Assembly (NCBI GenBank): GCA_023621975.1
Contig: JAMOAC010000210.1
Span: 1 to 6,728 of the forward strand
DNA from: Bacillota bacterium
Lineage (GTDB): Bacteria > Bacillota_A > Clostridia > Acetivibrionales > DUMB01
Reading direction: 5' to 3'
Length of the DNA stretch: 6,728 nucleotides
The position numbers and the translations under genes were made by a program. Each line of letters begins with the position of its first letter. The stretch's first letter is position 1. Positions 1 through 6,604 of this stretch are shown piece after piece. The notes under the pieces are model-generated. The model was given only the letters and a program-made list of their open reading frames with translations. It ran no database searches and was not told where the DNA came from.

Positions 1-24
1 CAGTTTAAAATGCACATAAACATA

Positions 25-1113
25 TTATATTTTCTTTCTTATCTTCCCTACAACAAAGGTGATAAGGGGGAACACAAAACCAAATATTATGCTTGCCGGT
101 ATACTGATAAATCTTGAGTAGTTTTCAAGCTCAAATCTGTCATTAGCCAGGTACTGTGAAAAAATAAGGGCAAATACGACAACAGGGCTCACATATGATC
201 TCTCATCAGACAGGGAAAAGAGCGATTTTATTATACTTACAATAATATATATGATGACAGATATGGCTACAAAGTCCACGATCATCCAGGATGATATGGC
301 AAGAGAATCTATCCGTTCGATAGTTTGCAGTATGGATATGCTTTTTACCACAAAGATATATGGCAAAGAAAGGCGTTCGATGACTGAATAGCCGTAAATC
401 CCGATTGTCATTATCAGTACCATCAGTGACGCAATTGTCAGGTATACTGCACTTTGCATTCCAAACCTTCTGATATGCTCCTTATCGTTTATTTTATCCC
501 CGAAGAAAAAAACAAACGTAAATGCGCCCCAGAGGCCGAAACTGGAGAAGCTTGCCTTTAACAGGGGCAAAGCATCATGGTATGTGACGGGGAATAGATT
601 TATAATTTCGACATTCTGGATGGAAATCACGAAAAGCAGGGCATAAACTGCTGAAAATACCAAAAAAAGAAATTAGGCAGTCCTGGTAATGTATACGATT
701 CCTTTCTGCAGTGCAAAGAAAACAGCTGCTAAAAAAGTTACAATAAAAAAGGTCATGGATGTGTTTGGAAGCAGTGACATCAAAAATCTTTCAGCAAAAT
801 ACCTGACAAAAACTCCAAGGGTGGAAAGTACCCATATAAGGTAAAGGATTAATATGATTGATCCGAAAAATTTACCAAAACATTTGAAGATTATATCTGA
901 GAGATTTGCGTCCTTATTATTTTTAAACAGCTCTTGAATTACCAATACAAGGCCAATAAACGGCAATACATTTAAAATGGGAGTTAACCACCCTGCACGT
1001 TCTCCTATATTTGCAGTGGTAGAGGGATACAACCGCATTATTGGAGAATACACAATCATGATAAAAAGTATGACTGCCTGGCGTACTGATATTTTTTCCC
1101 TAGATGACAGCAA
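25..1113 (-). pseudogene. gerB-like: Spore germination protein B subunit (GerAB/GerKB-type permease), interrupted by an in-frame stop
   Basis: The B subunit of a GerA-type germinant receptor is a ten-helix membrane protein of the amino acid/polyamine/organocation permease superfamily, thought to bind the nutrient germinant in the spore inner membrane. The frame spans 363 codons including both stops, normal for the family (about 360). The N-terminal part has the family-like EKISVRQ start and four hydrophobic helices (about residues 11-31, 41-63, 82-106, 120-139), ending at ITRTA. Codon 147 is TAA. The same frame then continues at once with FLFLVFSAVY and six more helices, ending GKIRKKI. Family members commonly have Glu after the R-T/S-A motif, so GAA to TAA is the simplest explanation. 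The TTG start at 1113 is the first codon after an in-frame TAA and has AGGTTGAT upstream. The second half could only start at TTG 663, which lacks a ribosome binding site. Last gene seen of the A-C-small-B operon. Confidence 0.88.
673..675 (-). other. In-frame premature TAA in gerB
   Basis: Read on the minus strand, the codons run ATT ACC AGG ACT GCC TAA TTT CTT TTT TTG GTA. The frame before and after the TAA is identical, so this is a base substitution rather than a frameshift, even though a run of seven T lies a few bases further on. One G-to-T change in a Glu codon would create it. No ribosome binding site lies just upstream of the next possible start (TTG 663), so re-initiation looks poor. 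Confidence 0.9.
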
Positions 1114-1119
1114 TTACAA

Positions 1120-1320
1120 TCAACCTACCCTTCCTATCAGGGAAAGCAATATTTTTGCAAAACTCTCACGATCAGGATTTGAATAGTAAAATATACCAAA
1201 AGCGCCTACAAGCAACATAATGCCTATATACGCATACAAATCTTTCTTATTTTTTTTGGATTTCAAGTAAATAATATCCCTTATGCTTAATGCAACAATG
1301 ATCAATATCAAAAAAATCAT
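1120..1320 (-). CDS. Small two-helix membrane protein in the germinant-receptor operon (possible D subunit)
   Basis: The product is 66 residues from the ATG at 1320. It has one hydrophobic helix at about residues 1-17 (MIFLILIIVALS), a basic linker (KSKKNKKD) and a second helix at about 32-47, followed by a short soluble tail. Small two-helix proteins (D subunits) are encoded in or beside some Bacillus germinant-receptor operons and tune receptor-dependent germination; assignment here rests on size, topology and position, not on recognised residues. An ATG at 1335 would add five residues, but the start at 1320 is preferred: GGAGGA lies seven bases upstream, and the ATG forms an ATGA overlap with the stop of the C-subunit gene, typical of translational coupling. 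gerB follows after six bases. Confidence 0.75.
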   Translation of the reverse strand: MIFLILIIVALSIRDIIYLKSKKNKKDLYAYIGIMLLVGAFGIFYYSNPDRESFAKILLSLIGRVG

Positions 1321-2546
1321 GTTTGCTTCCTCCATTTGTATCCGCTTGGCTCACTCAATTCATAAGTTCCTTTTACCTTGGATATTACCTGCACGTCAAA
1401 CTTGATTTCAGGAAGAATTTCCATCCATTTATCTTCAATCTTGTGCCATTTCAACGGATTTTTAAGCCGTACACCGTCACATATGTTAAGGCAGTCGGAT
1501 TTAAATTCCAATACCTTTTTGAGGACTTTTTCCATCTCATTTTTTAATATCTCTGATTGTTGAGATTCTATGTATGAAATATAGTCTTTGTTTGCAAAAT
1601 CTACCTGGGAATGTATTTCACCTAAATTGCTGACAACTTTTGTCTTAAGGAGTATTCTTTCAAGATTGTCACCGTTGAAATACGGTATGACATCAGTTTT
1701 GCTGCTGATGATTTCAAGAGACACTTTCTGACCTGTAATGTCTTTTACTGTGACAATAGACGAATTAACGGTGTTGGTAATAAGATTCATACCACGTGAT
1801 ATTTCCGGGCCGATGAATCCGACCAGCTTTAAATTGCTGAGTATTGCGTAGCCGCAAGTTTCTATATCTTTTATCTGCTTATTTTCCTCCTCGTCGCGGT
1901 TTACCAAATGTATGCATGGAATGCGGGCAGACGCATGATGTATATCAAGAAATTTCATTAACTCATGCATTTTCATTTCTTTTGAAATGCTCAGGAATTT
2001 CATGTTTCTCTCCAAACTGTCAAGCTTGTCCAAAATATAATAGTCGCCTTCATTGAATTGCTCGATCAAATCCTTGGCAGTTGAATCCTTTACCACGTAT
2101 AATTTTGATTCTATTCGAAGTTCATGGTCCCGGGTAAAAAAATCAATAAATTTTGAAATGTTATCTCTTGCAGCTTCCTCTCCTATAAGGTAATAATATG
2201 AATGGCCCCAAAAGAGCGTTTTGTTGCTATGGGTTTGGAGTTTCCTGACCGCATCAAATATGGTGTTGCCGGTAGATGATAAAACCAAAGCCTTTTCTCC
2301 ACCAACGCTGCTGCCGGAACTCACTTCCGTGCTGCCTGAACTCTGTTGTCCGGCCTCTCCTTCCAGGTTTTTACTTGCTATTGTTATCAAATAGCTGTCA
2401 GGTTCCTCAGGCAGTTTGTCAATTCCAATGATCTGGACAAGCTGCAAATCGTCTATTTCGCGTCTTTCAGGCAATAGGTTTTTATTACACCCTGTAAAGC
2501 TTACCAGCAATAGCATGAGCCCTGTACAAACAATCACTTTTTTCAT
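1317..2546 (-). CDS. gerC-like: Germinant receptor C subunit, Ger(x)C family lipoprotein
   Basis: This is a Ger(x)C-family spore germination lipoprotein, the C subunit anchored on the outer face of the spore inner membrane. From ATG 2546 it has 409 residues. There is a basic start (MKK), a hydrophobic core, and a lipobox F-T-G-C with the lipid-carrying cysteine at residue 20. The family-like REIDDLQLVQIIGIDK segment follows (about 29-44). A Ser/Gly-rich loop (about 66-84) precedes a conserved-looking block with GHSYYYLIGEEAA and a SKLYVVKD strand. The tail (about 346-395) has the usual SD...P..W..I...W pattern, but with two cysteines four apart (352, 356). A GTG at 2555 directly abuts the A-gene stop and would add three residues. 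ATG 2546 is preferred because AGGTGAGGG sits just before it, while nothing suitable precedes the GTG. The stop overlaps the next gene by ATGA. Confidence 0.93.
   Translation of the reverse strand: MKKVIVCTGLMLLLVSFTGCNKNLLPERREIDDLQLVQIIGIDKLPEEPDSYLITIASKNLEGEAGQQSSGSTEVSSGSSVGGEKALVLSSTGNTIFDAVRKLQTHSNKTLFWGHSYYYLIGEEAARDNISKFIDFFTRDHELRIESKLYVVKDSTAKDLIEQFNEGDYYILDKLDSLERNMKFLSISKEMKMHELMKFLDIHHASARIPCIHLVNRDEEENKQIKDIETCGYAILSNLKLVGFIGPEISRGMNLITNTVNSSIVTVKDITGQKVSLEIISSKTDVIPYFNGDNLERILLKTKVVSNLGEIHSQVDFANKDYISYIESQQSEILKNEMEKVLKKVLEFKSDCLNICDGVRLKNPLKWHKIEDKWMEILPEIKFDVQVISKVKGTYELSEPSGYKWRKQT
1328..1333 (-). promoter_or_regulatory. Ribosome binding site for the small membrane protein, inside the end of gerC
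   Basis: GGAGGA on the minus strand lies seven bases upstream of ATG 1320, within the last codons of the C-subunit gene. It overlaps the alternative ATG at 1335, making the downstream ATG the better start. Confidence 0.7.
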
Positions 2547-2548
2547 TA

Positions 2549-2557
2549 CCCTCACCT
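2549..2557 (-). promoter_or_regulatory. Ribosome binding site choosing the gerC start
   Basis: AGGTGAGGG on the minus strand matches the anti-Shine-Dalgarno complement (AGGTGA). It lies eight bases, counted from its GG, before ATG 2546 and overlaps the stop codon of the A gene. It would cover the alternative GTG at 2555, which argues against that start. Confidence 0.65.
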
Positions 2558-4079
2558 ATTTCTGACGTTTTTTATTTGTTGTCTTAAGATCTGACGGACG
2601 TTTTTTCATAAAACGCAAGGGTACGCGAATAATGGTGTCCCGTGCGATATCCCGCCCATCGTTTGCCACAAAGGGAGAAAAGTAGGGCACACCGAAAGTT
2701 TCAATTGTATTCAGGTGGTATACCAGCAGCAGAAAACCTATGGTGAGCCCATAAAGACCGGCAATGGTGGCACATGCTACGAACAGCAGCCTGAAAACTC
2801 GAAGTGCATTTGAAAAATCCTGATTAGGCATGGTAAAACCTGCCATACCTGTCAGGGCAATGATGATTACAACAACCGGCGAAATGATTTTTGCCTGAAC
2901 TGCAGCCTGCCCGACAACCAATGCCCCTATTATTGAAATGGTTTGCCCGATTGTTTTTGGAAGGCGAAATCCTGCTTCGATCAGCACTTCAAACGCGAAT
3001 AACATGAAAAGTACGGAGGTAGAGGTGGGGAAGGGCACCTCAGCCTTACTCCTGATTATGGTTATGGCAAGCAATGTTGGTATCATTTCCTGGTGAAATG
3101 TTGTTATTGAAATATAAAATCCAGGCAAAAGGAGTGTTATCAGTGCATTTATATACCTTAAGCTTCTTAGCAAAGAGCCTATAATGTAATTTTGTGCATA
3201 ATCTTCCGGAGCCTGGAAAAACGTGCTTATGGTCGCAGGAATTATATAGGCTGTCGGCAGTCCGTCAACGATTAATCCTACCCTTCCTTCCAATATGTTA
3301 TGACAGAATTTGTCGGTCCTTTCAGTGTTAAAAACCTGGGGAAACACAGTACTCCTGTTATCTATTATGTATTCCTCAATGCTTCCTGCGGTGGTAGCAC
3401 CGTCAACGTCTATCTTGCTTACACGTTTTATGACTTCCTCAACTATTTTTTTATTTGTGAGGTTTTCTATATAAATGACAGCAACGATTGTTCTGGTTTG
3501 CTTTCCTACTATGATTTCCTTTATGCGTAAATAAGGTGTATGCATTTTACGTCGCACTAACGACGTATTCACCCGAAGAACTTCAATAAAAGAATCCTTT
3601 GCTCCTTTGAGGGCACTCTCGTTTGTCGGTTCGGTAATACTTCTTTTGTCAAAGCCCTTGATGTCAAACGTAATTGCTTTTTTCTCCTGGTCAAATACCA
3701 ATGCAACCGCACCCTCCAAAATATCTGCAAGAGTGTCCCCCAGTTTGGTCCTAAGTTTGCGGGAAGCATGATATGTTGTACCATGTTCTATAAGATCGAT
3801 AATGCTTTTAAAATCATTTACTTTTTCCAGAACTTTTTCCTGTGTCAGGGGCTTTAGAACATCGTCGTTAACCATCTTTATATCAACCAGGCCATCAATA
3901 AAGACAACAGTAACCGGCAGGTCGCTGCGGCCGTTTATGTAATGTACCTGATAGTTTATGTCGTTACTGTCGGACAGAATGTTCTTAATATTTTCAGTTG
4001 TTACTTCCTTGTCATTCAGGTCAGCAATATCAATATCGCTTTCTGGTTTTGTTCTGTTAATAAACTTGCTGAACTTCAT
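2556..4079 (-). CDS. gerA-like: Germinant receptor A subunit, GerA family
   Basis: The product is a 507-residue GerA-family A subunit, a complete length for the family, which works with B and C subunits in the nutrient germinant receptor of the spore inner membrane. Residues 1-250 form the soluble N-terminal region. Family signatures follow: EGRVGLIVDGLPTAYIIP (264-281), the F-Q-A-P-E-D-Y motif (288-294), a first helix at about 306-326 with PGFYISITTFHQEMIPT (319-335), PFP (349-351), FEVLIEAGFRLP (363-374), IGALVVGQAAV (384-394), MPNQDFSNALR (417-427) and FGVPYFSPF (462-470). The C-terminal tail is basic and soluble. At 352-361 the segment lacks the two acidic residues often found in Bacillus relatives (Ser355 and Leu360 instead), although the later E364 and E368 are kept. 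ATG 4079 is preceded by GGGAG about 12 bases away, a rather distant ribosome binding site. First gene of the operon. Confidence 0.96.
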   Translation of the reverse strand: MKFSKFINRTKPESDIDIADLNDKEVTTENIKNILSDSNDINYQVHYINGRSDLPVTVVFIDGLVDIKMVNDDVLKPLTQEKVLEKVNDFKSIIDLIEHGTTYHASRKLRTKLGDTLADILEGAVALVFDQEKKAITFDIKGFDKRSITEPTNESALKGAKDSFIEVLRVNTSLVRRKMHTPYLRIKEIIVGKQTRTIVAVIYIENLTNKKIVEEVIKRVSKIDVDGATTAGSIEEYIIDNRSTVFPQVFNTERTDKFCHNILEGRVGLIVDGLPTAYIIPATISTFFQAPEDYAQNYIIGSLLRSLRYINALITLLLPGFYISITTFHQEMIPTLLAITIIRSKAEVPFPTSTSVLFMLFAFEVLIEAGFRLPKTIGQTISIIGALVVGQAAVQAKIISPVVVIIIALTGMAGFTMPNQDFSNALRVFRLLFVACATIAGLYGLTIGFLLLVYHLNTIETFGVPYFSPFVANDGRDIARDTIIRVPLRFMKKRPSDLKTTNKKRQK

Positions 4080-4356
4080 AGGTACACTTTTCTCCCATGC
4101 ATTTTATACAATTTATATTTATAATTTCCGATACGGGTTAAACTATGCATAAACTTCATTATAAGCACTTTGTTGCCTTTCATTAAATTGAAAAACAGCA
4201 TTCACTGTAAGTATTTCTGATACTGGAATTCATAAATACTGTTTATTATATTAAAAATACCATTTATATTAAAGTGAACCATTTTATTAAAAAACATTGA
4301 ATATATTTCTATTTTAATAAAAGTTTCCAAATTATAGTTTACAAATTGCAACTTTA

Positions 4357-4368
4357 TCAGTATACTGA
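4357..4368. repeat. 12-bp perfect palindrome
   Basis: TCAGTATACTGA is identical to its reverse complement. It is the size and symmetry of a small dimeric-regulator site and lies about 280 bases upstream of the ger operon start, but no second copy was seen, so an operator role is only a possibility. Confidence 0.4.
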
Positions 4369-4372
4369 AATT

Positions 4373-4430
4373 ACAGCTGAAATGTTTCTCATTCGACAGC
4401 TGGGCACATCAAAATGTTTCAAATAATTCG
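4373..4430. repeat. Imperfect adjacent direct repeat (23 and 35 bp)
   Basis: Copy one is 4373-4395 and copy two is 4396-4430. Both contain ACAGCTG, AAATGTTTC and ATTCG in that order. Copy two carries about nine extra bases after ACAGCTG and about three extra before ATTCG. The two copies are directly abutting. Confidence 0.6.
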
Positions 4431-4542
4431 TTCAATTGCGGCAATTTTGCGTGAAAATGCTTACAAACTTTGCCGATCGACAGATGCTTCATCCTGGGAA
4501 CAATCAGACAATGTTTTAGCTCAAAAAATTAATATTAATTAC

Positions 4543-4646
4543 AATTGAAGAAACTATTAAGGTATACAAATGAACAAAATATTAAGGCAAACAAATCACT
4601 TTAATAAAGTAGATAAATCACTTTAGCAAAGTATACAGATCACTAC
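4543..4646. repeat. Decayed tandem repeat, 25-bp then 22-bp units
   Basis: Units start at 4543, 4568, 4593, 4615 and 4637 (the last partial). The first two are 25 bp and match at 20 of 25 positions (shared core TATTAAGG). The next two are 22 bp and match at 18 of 22 (AAATCACTTTA..AAAGTA). Each 22-bp unit also holds a small dyad, ACTTT-N3-AAAGT. Each unit opens with AAATNAC or a close variant. Confidence 0.65.
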
Positions 4647-4665
4647 GATGTCATTACCGCATAAT

Positions 4666-4740
4666 TCATATCAGGCAAAGCTATACCAGGCAATGCTGTA
4701 CCAGCCTGTACCATATCGGGATATACTATACCAGGCCATG
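4666..4740. repeat. Five degenerate 15-bp tandem repeats
   Basis: Five 15-bp units start at 4666, 4681, 4696, 4711 and 4726, with consensus close to CTATACCAGGCAATG. Units two and five are nearly identical and units three and four are diverged. Because 15 is a multiple of three, one frame reads as repeated Tyr-Gln-Ala-x-Leu, but that frame (ATG at 4648) has no ribosome binding site and stops lie upstream in frame, so I call this non-coding repeat or a coding relic. Confidence 0.65.
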
Positions 4741-4834
4741 CATAGATACTGCCTTGTTATGTCCATTGTAAAGCAGCAGGCGTCTGTTTCCTGGTGTTAC
4801 AGGTCACTTTATCACAAATTGCAAATTTAAATTA

Positions 4835-4840
4835 TATAAT
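4835..4840 (+). promoter_or_regulatory. Possible -10 element for the phosphoesterase transcript
   Basis: TATAAT is a perfect sigma-A -10 hexamer about 190 bases before the phosphoesterase start and about 65 before the possible leader peptide. The bases 16-18 upstream give only a poor -35 (around 4811-4817), and the region is AT-rich, so chance matches are likely. Confidence 0.3.
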
Positions 4841-4904
4841 GGGCGATATATTACAAAAAAGAAATTAATTTTATATTAATTTAATATTGAAAGGGGTGAT
4901 TCCA

Positions 4905-4994
4905 TTGGACAAGCAGTACTTATGCGTTACAGCTCAGTTGCTGCAGGGTGGAGTTTTGCCGTATTATCGGCAAGCATGCAAAAAAATCCAATAA
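4905..4994 (+). CDS. Possible 29-residue leader or small peptide, TTG start
   Basis: A TTG at 4905 opens 29 codons ending in TAA at 4992-4994. It is preceded by AAAGGGGTGAT (4890-4900), an almost complete Shine-Dalgarno match whose GG lies eight bases from the TTG. The peptide starts MDKQYLCVTAQ and has two cysteines (7 and 25) and a basic end (CKKIQ). There is no clear signal peptide or membrane helix. It ends 35 bases before the phosphoesterase gene on the same strand, so it could be a leader peptide, an independent small protein, or the remnant of a lost gene whose ribosome binding site survived. I recognise no family. Confidence 0.4.
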   Translation: MDKQYLCVTAQLLQGGVLPYYRQACKKIQ

Positions 4995-5013
4995 AATGAA
5001 AAAAATTATTATT

Positions 5014-5020
5014 AAGGAGG
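5014..5020 (+). promoter_or_regulatory. Ribosome binding site of the phosphoesterase gene
   Basis: AAGGAGG lies nine bases upstream of ATG 5030 and supports this start over the internal ATG at codon 11. Confidence 0.85.
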
Positions 5021-5029
5021 TAATATTTT

Positions 5030-6604
5030 ATGTATTCTGGAAAGCCTGTTTTTTCAAAGATGAGAGGCTTTAAGAAGGTAGCGGTTTTACTTGTTTCCAT
5101 AATTTTGCTTACTATGGTGAATTATGCTCAGCCTGTGTCGGCTGAACCGGTTACGGACGGAAAATTTACAATTGCAATAATTCCCGATACACAAAATGAA
5201 GTGGCATACTCTGGGGCAATTCAAAACCAATGGTTTAAGAACCGTACGCAGTACCTGGTTAACAACAAGGACAACCTGGATTTGCGATTTGTTATTCATA
5301 CCGGTGATGTAGTTAACTGGCCGGCATATGATCCAAACCAATTGCCGATCGCATCCGAGGCAATGGCCGTGCTGGACAATGCAGGTATTCGCAGCCAGCT
5401 CAGCATCGGTAATCACGACACTGCAGCAACCTATATTGGTGGTTCTGCAGTACCCGGCGGAGACATCCCGAAACTGGTTCGCGATACGTCGCTTTTCAAT
5501 GCTGCATTCCCTGTATCAAGGTATCCCGGTATGGTAACGTTTGAGCCAAATAAGGTGGACAACTGCTATCAAACCTTCGAAGCCGAAGGTAAGAAATGGC
5601 TGGTGCTTAACCTTGAACTGTGGCCGCGCACCGAAGCAGTTAATTGGGCAAAGAACGTAGTGGCCAGTCACCCGGACTATAATGTTATCATACACACCCA
5701 TTCATATCTGACCAGCACCGGTCAAATTTATCAGTCCAATGGAGGCTATGGCGCAAATTCCCCGCAGTATGTATTTGACAACCTTGTAAAATTATATCCC
5801 AATATCAAGTTCGTATTCTGCGGACACACGGGAACTGCCGCCAAGCGCGAAGATTACGGTGTGCATGGCAATAAAATAGTGTCTATCAACGGAACTTTCC
5901 ACAGCAACACAACCAATCCGGTACAGCTCCTGGAAATAGACGTTGTCAACGGCACTGCCAGCACCAGGTTCTATGCTCCGCTGGACGGATATGAATGGAC
6001 ACAGTACAGATGGACGTTTACCGGTTTGGACTTTGTTTCACCTTCAACAACACCGAATTACCTGTTGGATGAAGGATTCAATTCACAGCCTAATGGTGCA
6101 ACACCTGCAGGCTGGATTTTGAACACCTCCGGAGGAACTGTAACCGTACAGCCCGTTCCGAGCGAGCAGGAAAAGAGCATGAGGCTCTATAAGACCGGCT
6201 TGCCGGGATATGCAGCAGCCATGAAGAAGTTTACGCCGCAGACGTCAGGAATCGTTTATTACGACACATGGGTCATGGTAGGGGAATCTGCAAGTACCAA
6301 ACAAATTATGGTGAGAAATTATGATACATCAAAAATAGCTACCATTGTAGCATTTGCAGACGGTTATATCAAGGTCAACGCCTCAACCAATGTTCAGCCT
6401 TTTGTGGCGAACCAGTGGTACCACATAGTTGTAAAGCTGAACCAGGACAACAGGACATTTGAAGTGTTTGTAGACGGTGTGAAAAGGGGAACCTTCAATT
6501 ACTACCATCAAGATACCAACGACCTTGGAGAAATGCTCTTTGCCATTTCCCCTAATTACACCGGAACGTTCTATATAAGTGATATCAAAGTATCAAAGCA
6601 GTGA
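5030..6604 (+). CDS. Secreted calcineurin-like metallophosphoesterase with C-terminal jelly-roll-like domain
   Basis: The product is 524 residues and likely cleaves a phosphate ester outside the cell; the substrate cannot be told from sequence. A signal peptide has basic residues up to K16, a hydrophobic core at about 17-30, and probable cleavage after VSA (38). The two-metal phosphoesterase motifs appear in order: PDTQ (52-55), GDVVNW (92-97), GNHD (127-130), HTH (222-224) and CGHTG (264-268). Motif one is D-x-Q rather than the classic D-x-H. From about 345 to the end a separate beta-rich module begins LLDEGFNSQPNG and contains NQWYHIVVKL and FEVFVDG, resembling LamG/concanavalin-like domains that bind or shield carbohydrate. 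No dockerin, SLH repeat or sortase motif is visible, so it is probably released. Base composition looks more GC-rich than in the ger operon. No neighbour suggests its pathway. Confidence 0.9.
   Translation: MYSGKPVFSKMRGFKKVAVLLVSIILLTMVNYAQPVSAEPVTDGKFTIAIIPDTQNEVAYSGAIQNQWFKNRTQYLVNNKDNLDLRFVIHTGDVVNWPAYDPNQLPIASEAMAVLDNAGIRSQLSIGNHDTAATYIGGSAVPGGDIPKLVRDTSLFNAAFPVSRYPGMVTFEPNKVDNCYQTFEAEGKKWLVLNLELWPRTEAVNWAKNVVASHPDYNVIIHTHSYLTSTGQIYQSNGGYGANSPQYVFDNLVKLYPNIKFVFCGHTGTAAKREDYGVHGNKIVSINGTFHSNTTNPVQLLEIDVVNGTASTRFYAPLDGYEWTQYRWTFTGLDFVSPSTTPNYLLDEGFNSQPNGATPAGWILNTSGGTVTVQPVPSEQEKSMRLYKTGLPGYAAAMKKFTPQTSGIVYYDTWVMVGESASTKQIMVRNYDTSKIATIVAFADGYIKVNASTNVQPFVANQWYHIVVKLNQDNRTFEVFVDGVKRGTFNYYHQDTNDLGEMLFAISPNYTGTFYISDIKVSKQ

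Larger units (their letters stand above)
4080..5029. other. Long AT-rich divergent intergenic region
   Basis: The divergent spacer between the germination operon and the phosphoesterase gene is about 950 bases, long for such an organism. It must hold both promoters. No gene of normal length is supported. It contains the direct repeat, palindrome, decayed tandem repeats and possible leader peptide listed separately. The stretch 4080-4350 is very AT-rich, with only weak promoter-like matches on the minus strand (TATAAT at 4158-4163 with a poor -35) and an inverted AGTATTT/AAATACT pair (4210-4216, 4234-4240). Confidence 0.8.

Noticed and set aside
25..663. Separate gene for the last 212 residues of the B subunit
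   Set aside because: Same frame as the upstream half, TTG start without a ribosome binding site, and it begins mid-fold, so it is the downstream part of a broken gene.
4080..4200. Sigma-G promoter for the ger operon
   Set aside because: Expected for spore receptor genes, but no pair of GAATA-like -35 and CATNNTA-like -10 elements at 17-18 bp could be found. A TATAAT at 4158-4163 (minus) has only a weak -35.
4543..4740. CRISPR array
   Set aside because: Units are 15-25 bp and directly contiguous, with no spacers and high divergence.
4640..4765. A minus-strand 31-residue frame rich in Trp-Tyr-Ser, starting at about 4764
   Set aside because: It is the opposite strand of the same 15-bp repeats and has no ribosome binding site.
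4648..4830. A 60-residue plus-strand frame with repeated Tyr-Gln-Ala units
   Set aside because: No ribosome binding site before the ATG, in-frame stops shortly upstream, and the pattern is fully explained by the 15-bp tandem repeat.
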